Source: Rhodanobacter sp. DHG33 (lineage in GTDB: Bacteria; Pseudomonadota; Gammaproteobacteria; Xanthomonadales; Rhodanobacteraceae). From it: 64,000 nucleotides of DNA. Positions 44,693 through 54,785 of the stretch are shown here, piece by piece. The stretch covers positions 498,530-562,529 of the forward strand of contig NZ_JACYXM010000004.1 in assembly GCF_014843005.1 (NCBI RefSeq), written 5' to 3'. The position numbers and the translations under genes are program-made. Numbering within the stretch: position 1 is the stretch's first letter; the number at the start of each line of letters is the position of its first letter. The notes below the pieces were generated by a model. That model had not been told where the DNA came from. It did not search any database and worked only from the letters and a program-made list of their open reading frames with translations.

Positions 44693-45238
44693 TCAGCGTT
44701 TGAACACGAGGATGGGATCTTCGTGATACGCCGTGCGCTGCCATTCGCGAAAACCGGCCTTGACCGCAACGCGAATCGAAGCCGCGTTTTCCGGCTCGAT
44801 GATGCATGCCATGGTGCGATCGGGGAAATGCGTCTCGCCCCAGGCGAGCACCGCGGCAAGCGCCTCACTGGCGTAGCCCTTGCCGTGCGCGTCCGCGGAC
44901 AGCACCCAGCCCGTTTCGAGCATGCCTTCCAGCGACGGCTGGATGTCCCGCTTGAAATCGGCGAAGCCTACATCGCCGATGCAGCGGCCGCTGGCTTTCT
45001 CCTCGATGGCCCAGAAGCCGTAGCCGAGCAGCGCCCACATGCCGGGATAACGCAGCATGCGCATCCACGAGTCCTGCCGCGATGACGAGGCCGCACGGCC
45101 AAGGTAGCGGGTGACCACGGGGTCGGACCAGATCGCCGCGAACGCGTCCAGATCGTCGGCGCGGTGCGCACGCAGGCGCAGACGCGGGGTCTCCAGCACC
45201 GGCACCCGCTCTTCCGCGCGAACGCCGGCGTCCATCAT
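44693..45238 (-). CDS. GNAT-family N-acetyltransferase (RimJ-like)
   Basis: Acetyltransferase of 181 residues. LETPRLRLRAHRADDLDAFA is the typical RimJ/RimL opening. The acetyl-CoA loop is HGKGYASEAL, and the end AFREW-like sequence KAGFREWQRTAYHEDPILVF is characteristic. The start at 45238 overlaps the nusB stop by four bases, so it is co-translated with nusB. The substrate is unknown; relatives acetylate ribosomal proteins or antibiotics. Confidence 0.9.
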   Translation of the reverse strand: MMDAGVRAEERVPVLETPRLRLRAHRADDLDAFAAIWSDPVVTRYLGRAASSSRQDSWMRMLRYPGMWALLGYGFWAIEEKASGRCIGDVGFADFKRDIQPSLEGMLETGWVLSADAHGKGYASEALAAVLAWGETHFPDRTMACIIEPENAASIRVAVKAGFREWQRTAYHEDPILVFKR

Positions 45239-45681
45239 CCCCGCTTCTCGGGCGCGCGCAGCTCGCCGGCCAGCTTGTCCAGCACGCCGTTGACGTAGCT
45301 GTGGCCATGGTCGGCGCCGAAGCGCTTGGTGACTTCGATCGCCTCGTTGATGACCACGCGGTACGGCACGTCGAGACGGTGCTTCAGCTCGTAGGCGGCC
45401 AGGCGCAGTGCGGCACGCTCGATGGGATCCACCTCCGCCACTTCGCGGTCGAGGTACGGGCGCAGCATGGCGTCGAGTTCGGCGACGTGCTGCTCCACGC
45501 CGTGCAGCAGATCCTCGAAGTAGTCGAGATCGGCCACTTCCATGTCCTGCTCGTGGCGGAACTGCTCGATCACCGCGTTCATGTGGCTGCCGGAAAGCTG
45601 CCACGCGTACAGCGCCTGCAGCGCGCGGCGACGAGCGCGCGAACGCGCAGCGAGGTCGATGCCTTCGGGGCGCGTGTGCAT
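45235..45681 (-). CDS. nusB: transcription antitermination factor NusB
   Basis: Ribosomal RNA antitermination factor, 148 residues. It starts with an RNA-binding arginine cluster (AARSRARRRALQALYAWQLS). The C-terminal motif PYRVVINEAIEVTKRFGAD and SYVNGVLDKLA is diagnostic. Its ATG overlaps the ribH stop by one base (TGATG). The ribH-nusB order is standard. Confidence 0.95.
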   Translation of the reverse strand: MHTRPEGIDLAARSRARRRALQALYAWQLSGSHMNAVIEQFRHEQDMEVADLDYFEDLLHGVEQHVAELDAMLRPYLDREVAEVDPIERAALRLAAYELKHRLDVPYRVVINEAIEVTKRFGADHGHSYVNGVLDKLAGELRAPEKRG

Positions 45682-46142
45682 CACAGCTTGCCGTACAGGT
45701 TGACCATCTCCAGCGCGGCAATGGCCGCGTCGGCGCCCTTGTTGCCGGCCTTGGTGCCGGAGCGCTCGATGGCCTGCTCGATGCTGTCGGTGGTGAGCAC
45801 GCCGAACGCCACCGGCACGCCCGAGTCCAGCGCCGCCTTGGCCAGGCCCTTGGCGCATTCGCCGGCCACGTAGTCGAAATGCGGCGTGGAGCCGCGGATC
45901 ACCGCGCCCAGCGCGATCACCGCAGCGTATTTGCCCGAGGTCGCCAACTTGTGCGCAGCCAGCGCGATCTCCCAGGCGCCCGGCACGCGCACCAGTTCGA
46001 TGCTGTCGTCCTTGACGCCATGGCGCACCAGCGCGTCGCGTGCGCCGGCCACCAGCGGCTCCACGACGAAGCCGTTGAAACGGCCCGCGACGATGGCAAA
46101 GCGGCCCTTGGGCGTGGCGAAATCGCCTTCGATGGTTTTCAT
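45681..46142 (-). CDS. ribH: 6,7-dimethyl-8-ribityllumazine synthase
   Basis: Penultimate enzyme of riboflavin synthesis, 153 residues. Conserved stretches are [45 protein letters not shown] and [15 protein letters not shown]. The catalytic His is in HFDYV. A possible -10 element TAAAAT lies on the minus strand at 46188-46193, and AGGA precedes the start. No FMN riboswitch was recognised in the 269-base upstream gap, which is shared with the divergent gene at 46412. Confidence 0.96.
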   Translation of the reverse strand: MKTIEGDFATPKGRFAIVAGRFNGFVVEPLVAGARDALVRHGVKDDSIELVRVPGAWEIALAAHKLATSGKYAAVIALGAVIRGSTPHFDYVAGECAKGLAKAALDSGVPVAFGVLTTDSIEQAIERSGTKAGNKGADAAIAALEMVNLYGKL

Positions 46143-46411
46143 GTGGCAAACATTCCTGGACGGGCGGGGAGCCCATGCGAAGCGGGTATTTTACGGGTTT
46201 GGGGGCGGCGGTGCTCGAAGCCCCGCACCGGTACCGGCATCTTTGCGGGAATACAGAGGCCATGCCCGACCTGGGACGGGGCGAACACCGGGCGCATGAG
46301 CAAATGCAAACGCGCCATAGCGTGCAGCCGGCAAACCGTGTCAATCTCGCCACTGGCCGCCGATCGCCCCGGCGGCACGTCTCCTGTCAGCCACTGCATA
46401 CGGTGCCGCCC

Positions 46412-46885
46412 ATGAAACGATTCCTCGCCATCGCCGCCCTTGGCCTGCTGGTCGCCGCGGGCGCCCTCGCCAAGGAAACGCCGCCGTACAACCCGCAGGC
46501 CGACGCCAAGGCCCAGGTTGCCCACGTGCTGGCTGAAGCGCAGACCAACCACAAGCCGGTGCTCCTCTTCTTCGGCGCCAACTGGTGCGAGGACTGCCGC
46601 GCCCTGGCCCACGACCTGGCCACGGGTCGCAATGCGCAGCTGATGGATGCGCACTTCAACATCGCCAAGATCGATGTGGGCAATTTCGACCGCAACCTCG
46701 ACGTGGTGAACCGCTTCGGCAACCCAATCGCCAAGGGCATTCCCGCCGCCGTGATCGTCTCGCCCGACGGCAAGCTGTTGTACTCGACCCGCGCCGGCGA
46801 ACTCTCCGAAGCCCGCAGCATGAGCGCGGATGGCGTCTACGATTTCTTTCAGAAGGCCATCCAAAGCGTGCAGTCGGCGCGCTGA
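46412..46885 (+). CDS. exported thioredoxin-fold protein
   Basis: Periplasmic thioredoxin-like protein of 157 residues. The start at 46412 opens a signal peptide (MKRFLAIAALGLLVAAGALA). The redox motif is WCEDC (about residues 57-61), in LLFFGANWCEDCRALAHDL, with a later cis-Pro region IPAAVIV. Asp beside Glu in the CxxC centre is unusual compared with CGPC or CGHC. It resembles the DUF255/thioredoxin_7 group that reduces exported thiols. It is transcribed divergently from ribH. Confidence 0.87.
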   Translation: MKRFLAIAALGLLVAAGALAKETPPYNPQADAKAQVAHVLAEAQTNHKPVLLFFGANWCEDCRALAHDLATGRNAQLMDAHFNIAKIDVGNFDRNLDVVNRFGNPIAKGIPAAVIVSPDGKLLYSTRAGELSEARSMSADGVYDFFQKAIQSVQSAR

Positions 46886-46966
46886 GCCATGCCGGAGGCC
46901 TTGCGCCGGACGATCCCGCACCCATGAAGTGACCCTGGAAAGCGCATCAAGCCAAGGGTTCTCGAC

Positions 46967-47653
46967 ATGCCCAAGCGCATTCTTCACGTCGTCACCAACG
47001 TCGCCCACTATGCCGACCTGTCCGAGCCGACCGGCCTGTGGCTGTCGGAGCTGACCCACGCGTACCAGGTCTTCGCCGATAAAGGCTGGGAGCAGCGGAT
47101 CGTGAGCCCGAAGGGCGGCGTCTCGCCGCTGGAACCGCGCTCCCTCAAATGGCCGAACATCGACGCCACCGCGAAGGCATGGCTGGCCGACGACGCCCGC
47201 ATGGTCCTCCTGTCGGAAACGGACCGGCCCGACCAGATCGATCCCGCGGCGTTCGATGCGGTCTATTTCACCGGCGGACATGCCGTCATGTGGGACTTCC
47301 CGGACAGCGCAGGGCTGCAGCGGATCACGCGCGACATCTACGAACGCGGCGGCATCGTATCGTCTGTCTGCCACGGCTATTGCGGCCTGCTGAATACGCA
47401 GCTGTCGGACGGCACGCTGCTGGTCGCCGGGCGCAAGATCACCGGCTTTGCATGGGCCGAGGAAGTGCTAGCTGGCGTTGCCCGGAAGGTGCCCTACAAC
47501 GCCGAGCAGGCCGTGAAGCAGCGCGGCGCGCTCTACGAGAAGGCGTTGCTGCCGTTCGCCTCGAAGGTTGTCGTCGATGGACGACTGGTGACCGGACAGA
47601 ATCCGCAATCGGCCAAGGCGACGGCGGAGAGAGTTGCCGCAGCGTTGCTCTGA
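46967..47653 (+). CDS. DJ-1/PfpI (Hsp31-like) family protein
   Basis: Class I glutamine amidotransferase-like protein of 228 residues. The nucleophile elbow is SVCHGYCGLL, with the preceding FTGGHAVMWDFPDS carrying the family's zinc/acid region. Members are glyoxalases, chaperones or deglycases. It is closest in layout to the bacterial type 1 GATase/Hsp31-like group. It follows the thioredoxin-like gene by 81 bases and has its own weak ribosome site. Confidence 0.88.
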   Translation: MPKRILHVVTNVAHYADLSEPTGLWLSELTHAYQVFADKGWEQRIVSPKGGVSPLEPRSLKWPNIDATAKAWLADDARMVLLSETDRPDQIDPAAFDAVYFTGGHAVMWDFPDSAGLQRITRDIYERGGIVSSVCHGYCGLLNTQLSDGTLLVAGRKITGFAWAEEVLAGVARKVPYNAEQAVKQRGALYEKALLPFASKVVVDGRLVTGQNPQSAKATAERVAAALL

Positions 47654-47690
47654 GCTTGGTACAGGCTGGCGTTTCAGCCAGCCTGCACGA

Positions 47691-49130
47691 CTATGCCGCG
47701 GTGCCGCCCACCGTCATCGCATCGATCTTCAGCGTGGGCTGCCCCACGCCCACCGGCACGCTCTGGCCGTCCTTGCCGCACACGCCCACGCCTTCGTCCA
47801 GCTTCATGTCGTTGCCGATCATGGAGACGCGGGTGAGCACGTCGGGACCGCTGCCGATCAGGGTGGCGCCCTTCACGGGGGCGGTGATCCTGCCGTCTTC
47901 GATCAAGTAGGCCTCGCTGGCGGAGAACACGAACTTGCCGTTGGTGATGTCGACCTGGCCGCCGCCGAAGTTCGGCGCGTACAGGCCCTTCTTCACCGAG
48001 CGGATGATCTCCTCCGGATCGTGGCTGCCGCCGCGCATGTAGGTGTTGGTCATGCGCGGCATCGGCAGTGCGCTGAAGGATTCGCGGCGGCCGTTGCCGG
48101 TGGGCGCCATGCCCATCAGGCGCGCATTGAGCTTGTCCTGCATGTAGCCCTTGAGGATGCCGTCCTCGATCAGCACGGTGCAGTTGGTCGACGTGCCTTC
48201 GTCGTCCACGCTGAGCGAACCGCGACGGCCGGGCAGCGTGCCGTCGTCCACCACGGTGACGCCTGGCGCGGCCACGCGCTGACCGAGGCGACCGGCGAAG
48301 GCGGAGCTGCCCTTGCGGTTGAAGTCGCCTTCCAGCCCGTGGCCGATCGCCTCGTGCAGCAGCACGCCGGGCCAGCCCGGGCCGAGCACCACAGTCATCT
48401 GGCCGGCGGGCGCGTCGACGGAATCGAGGTTCACCAGCGCCTGCCGCACGGCCTCGTCGGCAAAGGCCAGCGCGCGGCCGTTCTCGATCAGCTCGCGGTA
48501 ACCGTAACGGCCGCCGCCGCCGGCATAGCCCTGCTCGCGGCGTCCGTTGGCCTCGGCGATCACCTGCACGTTGAGGCGCACCAGCGGGCGCACGTCGGCG
48601 GCCAGCGTGCCGTCGGAGGCGGCGATCAGCACGGTATCCAGCGTGGCGGCCATGCTCACGATGACCTGGGTAATGCGCGGATCGCGCGAACGCGCGTAGG
48701 CATCCACCTCGCGCAGCAGGGCGATCTTGTCCGGATTGGGCAGGCTTTCCACCGGGTCGATGGCGGGATACAGGGCCCGCGTGTTGCCCAGCGCCAGCGG
48801 CCGGCCGGCACCGCGGCCGTCCTGCGCGATCGCGCGCGCGGCCTTGGAGGCTTCCAGCAGTTGCGGCAGCACGATTTCGTCGGAATAGGCGAAGCCGGTC
48901 TTCTCGCCGGAGATCGCGCGCACGCCCACGCCCTGCTCGATGGAGTGGCTGCCGTCCTTGACGATGCCTTCTTCCAGCGTCCACGACTCGCTGCGCGAGT
49001 GCTGGAAATACAGGTCGGCGGCATCGATGGACGGCCCCATCAGCTGCGTGAACACGCGCTCGAGGTCGCCGGTGGCGAGTCCGCCGGGGGTGAGCAGCCG
49101 GCTCTGGGCCTGCGCGATCAGGGAATCCAT
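47691..49130 (-). CDS. tldD: metalloprotease TldD
   Basis: Subunit of the TldD/TldE (PmbA) peptidase, which cuts unfolded peptides and matures small peptides such as microcins. It has 479 residues, normal length. The zinc motif HEAIGH (His259, Glu260, His264) is in [15 protein letters not shown], and the third ligand is expected in the C-terminal domain ([12 protein letters not shown] to GTAA). The partner tldE/pmbA is not in the window, as usual. Confidence 0.95.
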   Translation of the reverse strand: MDSLIAQAQSRLLTPGGLATGDLERVFTQLMGPSIDAADLYFQHSRSESWTLEEGIVKDGSHSIEQGVGVRAISGEKTGFAYSDEIVLPQLLEASKAARAIAQDGRGAGRPLALGNTRALYPAIDPVESLPNPDKIALLREVDAYARSRDPRITQVIVSMAATLDTVLIAASDGTLAADVRPLVRLNVQVIAEANGRREQGYAGGGGRYGYRELIENGRALAFADEAVRQALVNLDSVDAPAGQMTVVLGPGWPGVLLHEAIGHGLEGDFNRKGSSAFAGRLGQRVAAPGVTVVDDGTLPGRRGSLSVDDEGTSTNCTVLIEDGILKGYMQDKLNARLMGMAPTGNGRRESFSALPMPRMTNTYMRGGSHDPEEIIRSVKKGLYAPNFGGGQVDITNGKFVFSASEAYLIEDGRITAPVKGATLIGSGPDVLTRVSMIGNDMKLDEGVGVCGKDGQSVPVGVGQPTLKIDAMTVGGTAA

Positions 49131-49196
49131 GGGTCTTCGTCGATTGGCGGTGAGAGTGCAGAGAATGGGGGCACCGCGCGCGAAATCAAAGCCGCA

Positions 49197-52100
49197 TCAA
49201 TGCCCCGTCGAAGAGGACGGCGCCGGCAACGCCTGCAGCTCGTCGCGCAACGGTATCGTGACGGCCGGGCTGGACGACGGTGCGGCCGGCAGCAACGGCG
49301 GCGTGGTGACCGCGGCGGAAGCGGCCGGCACTTCGTTCTTCTCCACCAGAGTCATCACCGGCTTGTCCCAGCTTCCGGTGACATGGTACCGGTAGCGCGT
49401 GCTGACCAGCTTGTTGAGACCCTTGCCCAGCAGGCCCTGCACGGCCAGGCCGGCGGCGGCGCCCACCGGGCCGCCCACCACGGCGCCGATTACCGGCAGG
49501 CTGTTGCCGATGTGCGGGACCGCCTGCACGTACTGGTCAAAATCCTTGGCGCGCAGCCCGGTGCGACCGCTGATGCTGATCTGTACGGCCGGCCCCTTGA
49601 TGGCCAGGTTGGTGGTGGTGGCATTGCCGTCCGCGAGCCGGAAATCGCCCTTGATCGAGTCGAAGCCCAGGCCCTTGCCGAACACGTCGCCGAAATCCAG
49701 CGTCAGGCGGCGCGGCAGCTCGCCCAGCGCGACCAAACCGAACAGGCGACCCATGCCGGGCGCCACCTCGGGAATGCGGCCGTCGCTGACGTCGATGGCC
49801 AGCGTGCCGGTGGCGTTGGCGAGGCTGAAGGCCGATGGCGGCCCGGGCCAGCTGGCGTCCAACTGGTCGCTGGTCTTGCCGCCGTTGACCAGGCCGTTGT
49901 AGCCGAACGCGGTGAGCATCTTGCCGAGGTCGTCGGCGGCAAAACCGATGCGCATATGCGTGTGGCTATTGGTGGGCGTGCCGTTCCAGTCGCCGCTGCC
50001 GGTGATCTGCACGCTGGGCGACAACGCACGCAACTGGTCGATGCGCATGCCTTGCGCGGTGGGCCAGGTTTCCAGCCGCGCTTCGCCCAGCTTGGCGTCG
50101 CCGAAACGCAGGTCGCCCACCCACAGATGGAACGGCGGCAATGAGGCGGGGTTGATGCCGGTGTTGGCGGGATCTTCCACGGGCTGGTTGGCGGCCGCCT
50201 TGCCGACGGGTGCGGGCGGATTGGGCCAGTACAGGTGCGTGAGACGTGCAGTGACGCCGCGCTTGTCCAGCTCGGCGGTAGGCACGCTGAAGCGGCCGGC
50301 CATCGCCGCACCGTTCACGTCCACCTGCAGGTTGTCGCTCTCCGGTGTGGCCTGCAGGGTCATCGCACCCAATGGATGGCCGAACCATTCCGCGTGGTCG
50401 GTACCCACATCCACGCTTTCCAGCACGGGGCCGCTGCTGCCCGTATTGCCCGTGGCGCCGTTGCTGCCCGCGGTGAATGCGATGGCCTGCTGCACCCAGC
50501 CGGTGACGTCGAGCCTGCCCGCGTGGCCGCGTATGCGCAGGCCCTGCGTGGGCATCTCGCTGGGCATCTGCATGCCGAACGCCAGGGTGCCGGCCAGCGG
50601 CTTCGCCCCGTCGGCCAGGCGCAGGTGGCCGCGCGCGCGTTCGCCCAGTGCCACCTTGAGGTCGCCGCCGCTCAAGGGCAGCGCCAGCTCCAGGTGCATC
50701 GGCAAGGGAGTCGCGGCGTCCTTCTTCAGCGGTACCGGCACGTCCAGCGCCATGCCGACCAGCGTGGAATCGAGGGTGAGGGTCTGCGCCAGCGCGCCGC
50801 CGCCCGCTGGCGTGGCGAGGTTGAAGCCGATGGCGAAGGCGCTGCGCCCGTTGCCCAGCGGGTCGAGCCAGTCCAGCGAGGGATAGCCCGTCGTCAGGTC
50901 GGCGATGCTGTACGTACCGCTCAACTTCACCGCCACGGCGGTGTTCGGATCGCCGGTGGCGCCGGCGATCGCCAGGTCCATCGTGGTCGGCTGGCCATGG
51001 AAGGCACCGGCCAGCGGCCCGGCGTGGAAGCCTTTGCCGTCGAAGGTGGCCGGCCCATTGAGTTTGTCGAGCTTGAGGTTCCAGTCCTCGTTGCTCGCAT
51101 CGACGTCGCTCAGCTGCGCGTTGCCCGCGAGCAGGAAATCCTGCGGCGCGCCCAGCGGCAGCGAAAGATGGAAGCTGAAATTGCCGTGGCCGCCCAGCTT
51201 CAGTTTGGCGAGCTGGTCCGCCTGCCGGCTGGCGATGGGACTCTTCACCACGAAGCCGAGCAGGTCGGCGCCGGCGCCGTTGCCGTCCACGTTGAGATCC
51301 AGCGTGCCGTTCGCGAAGTCGGGGATCAGCGCCACCACCTTGTCGGTCTTCACGCCCAGCGACGACCCCGCGTCGGCCTGCACCAGCATGCCGTTGTTGA
51401 TGAAGCTGGCGATGGCGTGGACGCCGGTGGCATCCGGCCAGTTCGGCGCATAGCGGAAGTCGAGGTTGCTCACCTCGGCGCGCGCCTCGAAACGGCCTTC
51501 GTTGTGGCGGAACGGCCAGTCCTTGAGGTCGCCGCGTACCAGCGCTTCGGCGTGGTCGAGGCTGCCGCCGACCAGTGCGCGATCCAGCCACGCCACCGCG
51601 GGCGGCGGCATCACGTTGACCGGCCAGAACAGCTTGGCCGCGACGACGTCGGCGTGCGTCACGCTGGTGTAGATGTCGAGGAACGGCGGCCCGCCGGCGT
51701 CGTGCAGGCGGATCTCGCCGCGCGCCTGTCCGCCGTAGCCCTGGCCCTCGAAATCCAGCGCATCGACGCCGACATGCCAGTCGTCGTCCGCATGCCAGAA
51801 CGCCAGCGTGCCGGCCAGCTTCGACATCACGAAGGGTTCGCGGAACACGTGCGTGGCCCGCACCGTCGTCGCCTGCGCGGGCAGCTCCAGCGACACCGCC
51901 TCGCCGTCGCCGCGCAGCGTGCCGTCGATGCCGTCCACACCGGGCAGCGCACCGACCGGGTCGATGCCCAGCCCATCGAACGTGGCCTGCAACCGGTCCA
52001 GCCCCGCCGCCTGCGACCAGGCCATCGACACGTCGTCGAATTTGCCGCGCGGACGGCCTTCGCCCAGCCAGTTCGCCAGCGCGGGCGGCAGCTTGGGCGC

Positions 52101-53135
52101 GAGGCCCAGCCAGGGCAGCAGCGGCGCGATCTGCAAGTCGCGCGCGGCCGCCTGCACGGTGAACTGGGGCGTGCCGGGGCGGTGCAGCCACACCGCCAGC
52201 GCGCTCTGGTCGTCGCCCGCCCAGCGCACTTCGTAGCCGTCGGCGCTGCGCCTGAGTCCGGCTTCGCCATGCAGCGCGGGTACCGCGACGGCACCGTTGG
52301 CGCCGACGATGCGCACACCGTCGAGGTCGAAACGGCTGACGTTGCGCACCACCTTGCCCTGCTTCCAGTCCAGCCACGCGGCCACGCTGCCCTTGCCGCC
52401 CCGCACCGCGTAGCCGCCAAGGTCCATGCCGTCGAACATCGCGGCGAGATCGAGCTGCTGGCCGGACAGCCACAGCCGCCCGCTGCTGCCGTCGTCGCGG
52501 AAACTGCCCGCGCCGTGCAGGATGCCCGGCGCGCCCTCGCGCCGCAGCAGCGCGCCCACGCGGATGCGGCTGCCCTGGTGGCTCAGTCGCAGGTGATCGG
52601 CGATCAGGCTGTAGTGTTTGTTGCTGGCTTCATCGGCGATGTCGAGCCGCAGGTCGTCCAGCCACAGCTCCACCGAAAGCCGGCCGAAGCTGGGCGGCTG
52701 CGAACTGCCGCCGGCGCCCAGGCCGTTGACGTGCCAGCTGCCGTCCTTGTCGCGGCTCAGATCCAGCTGCAGGCCGCGCGTGCGCAGATTCACCAGGTGC
52801 CGCGTGGGCAGCCAGCCGCCGAAGTCGATCTGCAGCTCGGATTCGGGAATGTGGATCGGTGTGCCCGTGCCGCCTGGCGGCACGCCCACGGTGACGTCGC
52901 GCAGCACGAACAGCGGGCCGGAGCCGCTCCATTTGCTTTGCAGCGAAGCGAAGCTGATCGGCCGCTCCAGCTTCGCGGACAGCTCGCGCGCCACCCACTC
53001 GGGATGCCGCGCCACCAGCGGCACCAGCAGCTGCGCCAGCGCCATCAGCACGGCCAGCGCGATCACCGCGACACCCGCGATCCAGCCCAGCGCGCGCGCG
53101 CCGATGTGCAGCCGACGCCGCCAGGCCATGTTCAC
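49197..53135 (-). CDS. yhdP: YhdP family AsmA-like envelope protein
   Basis: Large bridge-type lipid transport protein of 1312 residues. One N-terminal TM anchor (about residues 14-40, GWIAGVAVIALAVLMALAQL) is followed by a long beta-rich periplasmic body. The DUF3971 and AsmA_2 C-terminal regions include DFGDVFGKGLGFDSIKGDF and IGNSLPVIGAVVGGPVGAAA. YhdP homologues carry phospholipid to the outer membrane. It lies 24 bases after rng and before tldD, an order common in gammaproteobacteria. Confidence 0.92.
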   Translation of the reverse strand: MNMAWRRRLHIGARALGWIAGVAVIALAVLMALAQLLVPLVARHPEWVARELSAKLERPISFASLQSKWSGSGPLFVLRDVTVGVPPGGTGTPIHIPESELQIDFGGWLPTRHLVNLRTRGLQLDLSRDKDGSWHVNGLGAGGSSQPPSFGRLSVELWLDDLRLDIADEASNKHYSLIADHLRLSHQGSRIRVGALLRREGAPGILHGAGSFRDDGSSGRLWLSGQQLDLAAMFDGMDLGGYAVRGGKGSVAAWLDWKQGKVVRNVSRFDLDGVRIVGANGAVAVPALHGEAGLRRSADGYEVRWAGDDQSALAVWLHRPGTPQFTVQAAARDLQIAPLLPWLGLAPKLPPALANWLGEGRPRGKFDDVSMAWSQAAGLDRLQATFDGLGIDPVGALPGVDGIDGTLRGDGEAVSLELPAQATTVRATHVFREPFVMSKLAGTLAFWHADDDWHVGVDALDFEGQGYGGQARGEIRLHDAGGPPFLDIYTSVTHADVVAAKLFWPVNVMPPPAVAWLDRALVGGSLDHAEALVRGDLKDWPFRHNEGRFEARAEVSNLDFRYAPNWPDATGVHAIASFINNGMLVQADAGSSLGVKTDKVVALIPDFANGTLDLNVDGNGAGADLLGFVVKSPIASRQADQLAKLKLGGHGNFSFHLSLPLGAPQDFLLAGNAQLSDVDASNEDWNLKLDKLNGPATFDGKGFHAGPLAGAFHGQPTTMDLAIAGATGDPNTAVAVKLSGTYSIADLTTGYPSLDWLDPLGNGRSAFAIGFNLATPAGGGALAQTLTLDSTLVGMALDVPVPLKKDAATPLPMHLELALPLSGGDLKVALGERARGHLRLADGAKPLAGTLAFGMQMPSEMPTQGLRIRGHAGRLDVTGWVQQAIAFTAGSNGATGNTGSSGPVLESVDVGTDHAEWFGHPLGAMTLQATPESDNLQVDVNGAAMAGRFSVPTAELDKRGVTARLTHLYWPNPPAPVGKAAANQPVEDPANTGINPASLPPFHLWVGDLRFGDAKLGEARLETWPTAQGMRIDQLRALSPSVQITGSGDWNGTPTNSHTHMRIGFAADDLGKMLTAFGYNGLVNGGKTSDQLDASWPGPPSAFSLANATGTLAIDVSDGRIPEVAPGMGRLFGLVALGELPRRLTLDFGDVFGKGLGFDSIKGDFRLADGNATTTNLAIKGPAVQISISGRTGLRAKDFDQYVQAVPHIGNSLPVIGAVVGGPVGAAAGLAVQGLLGKGLNKLVSTRYRYHVTGSWDKPVMTLVEKNEVPAASAAVTTPPLLPAAPSSSPAVTIPLRDELQALPAPSSSTGH

Positions 53136-53159
53136 CGGGAAGCCGCCGCAGCGGCTGGG

Positions 53160-54638
53160 TTACAGCAACACCACATCAAACTGTTCCTGCGAGTAATGCT
53201 CCTCCGCCTGGAAGCGTATGCTCTTGGAGATGAACTCTTCCAGTTCGGCCACCGCGGCGGACTCTTCTTCGAGGATGCGGCCGACCACGGTGGGGCTGGC
53301 CATCACCAGCAGTTTCTCGGCGTTGAACTGGCGCACCGCGCGGGTGATCTCGCGGAAAATCTCGTAGGTCACCGTTTCGGCGGTCTTCAGCGTGCCGCGG
53401 CCGCTGCAGGCCGGACAGGGCTCGCAGAGCTGGCGCTCGAGGCTTTCGGTGGTGCGCTTGCGGGTCATCTCGACCAGGCCCAGCGACGACATCGGATACA
53501 CCGTGGTCTTGGCGTGATCGCGCGCCAGGCCCTTGGCCAGCATGCGCAGCACCTGGCGCTTGTGCTCCTCGTCGACCATGTCGATGAAGTCGATGATGAT
53601 GATGCCGCCGAGGTTGCGCAGTCTCAGCTGGCGCGCCGCCGCCTGCGCCGCCTCCAGGTTGGTGCGGTAGACGGTTTCTTCCAGGTTGCGCGTGCCGAGG
53701 TAGGCGCCGGTGTTCACGTCGATGGTGGTCATCGCCTCGGTCTGGTCCACCACCAGGTAACCGCCCGACTTCAGCGGCACTTCCTTCTTCAGCGCGTGCT
53801 GGATCTCGTCCTCCACGCTGTACAGGTCGAAGATCGGCCGCTCGCCGTCGTAGTGCTCCACCCGGTCGTCCAGGCTGGGCATGAACTTGTGCACGAACTT
53901 CACCACCTTCTCGAAGGTTTCGCGCGAATCCACGCGCACCTTCTCGATGTCGTCGGTGAGCATGTCGCGCAGGCCGCGCAACGGCAGCGAAAGTTCTTCG
54001 TACACGCGCTCGCCCACGCGGGACTTGGCGATGTTCTCCTGCACCACGCGCCACACCTTGCCGAGGTAGGTCACGTCGAAGGCCAGCGATTCGGCGCTCT
54101 GCCCCTCCGCGTTGGTGCGCACGATGTAGCCCAGCGGGTTCTCGCCAATGAGGCTGCCCATCACCTCGCGCAGGCGCGTGCGTTCGTCCTCGTCCTCGAT
54201 GCGCGCGGAAATGCCCATGGTGTGCGCATACGGCAGCAGCACCAGGTAGCGCGAAGGGATCGACAGGTGCGCCGACAGGCGAGCGCCCTTGCTGCCGATG
54301 GGGTCCTTCACCACCTGCACCACGACTTCCTGGCCCTCGTGCACCAGCTCGCTGATGGGCGGCGTATGGCCGTTGCCGTGGCCATTGCCTTCGGCACCCT
54401 CCGGCAGCGCGGGGCGCACGATGTCCGAAGCGTGCAGGAAGGCCGCGCGATCCAGCCCGATCTCCACGAACGCCGCCTGCATGCCCGGCATCACCCGCTG
54501 TACCCGGCCCTTGTAGATGTTGCCCACGTAGCCGCGCTTGGAGGCGCGCTCGACGTGCACCTCCTGCAACATGCCGTTCTCGACCACGCCCACCCGCGTC
54601 TCGCGCGGGGTCACGTTGATCAGGATCTCTTCGCTCAC
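53160..54638 (-). CDS. rng: ribonuclease G
   Basis: Endoribonuclease for 16S rRNA 5' processing and mRNA turnover, 492 residues. An S1 RNA-binding domain lies near residues 35-130 (RGYVGNIYKGRVQRVMPGMQ). The catalytic Asp residues are in IDVNTGAYLG and IIIIDFIDMVDEEH. The zinc-link is CEPCPACSGRGT, and the small domain follows. The length is that of RNase G and not the longer RNase E. It heads the rng-yhdP-tldD run. Confidence 0.95.
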   Translation of the reverse strand: MSEEILINVTPRETRVGVVENGMLQEVHVERASKRGYVGNIYKGRVQRVMPGMQAAFVEIGLDRAAFLHASDIVRPALPEGAEGNGHGNGHTPPISELVHEGQEVVVQVVKDPIGSKGARLSAHLSIPSRYLVLLPYAHTMGISARIEDEDERTRLREVMGSLIGENPLGYIVRTNAEGQSAESLAFDVTYLGKVWRVVQENIAKSRVGERVYEELSLPLRGLRDMLTDDIEKVRVDSRETFEKVVKFVHKFMPSLDDRVEHYDGERPIFDLYSVEDEIQHALKKEVPLKSGGYLVVDQTEAMTTIDVNTGAYLGTRNLEETVYRTNLEAAQAAARQLRLRNLGGIIIIDFIDMVDEEHKRQVLRMLAKGLARDHAKTTVYPMSSLGLVEMTRKRTTESLERQLCEPCPACSGRGTLKTAETVTYEIFREITRAVRQFNAEKLLVMASPTVVGRILEEESAAVAELEEFISKSIRFQAEEHYSQEQFDVVLL

Positions 54639-54785
54639 TGCGTAACTCCCCGAATAGAAAGCCTTTATAGCGGTTGCCCGCTACCACTGTCGATGCGCGG
54701 CGCACGGTGCAAAAAACCGAATGTTTTGCTAAGCCCGAACGGCGACAATGGGGCGACCCGACTCGGCTTGGACAATGGACCCGGG

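Noticed and set aside
46139-47374. A 411-codon minus-strand frame between ribH and tldD
   Set aside because: It lies opposite the thioredoxin-like and DJ-1-like genes, which have signal peptide, active-site motifs and normal composition. The minus frame shows none.
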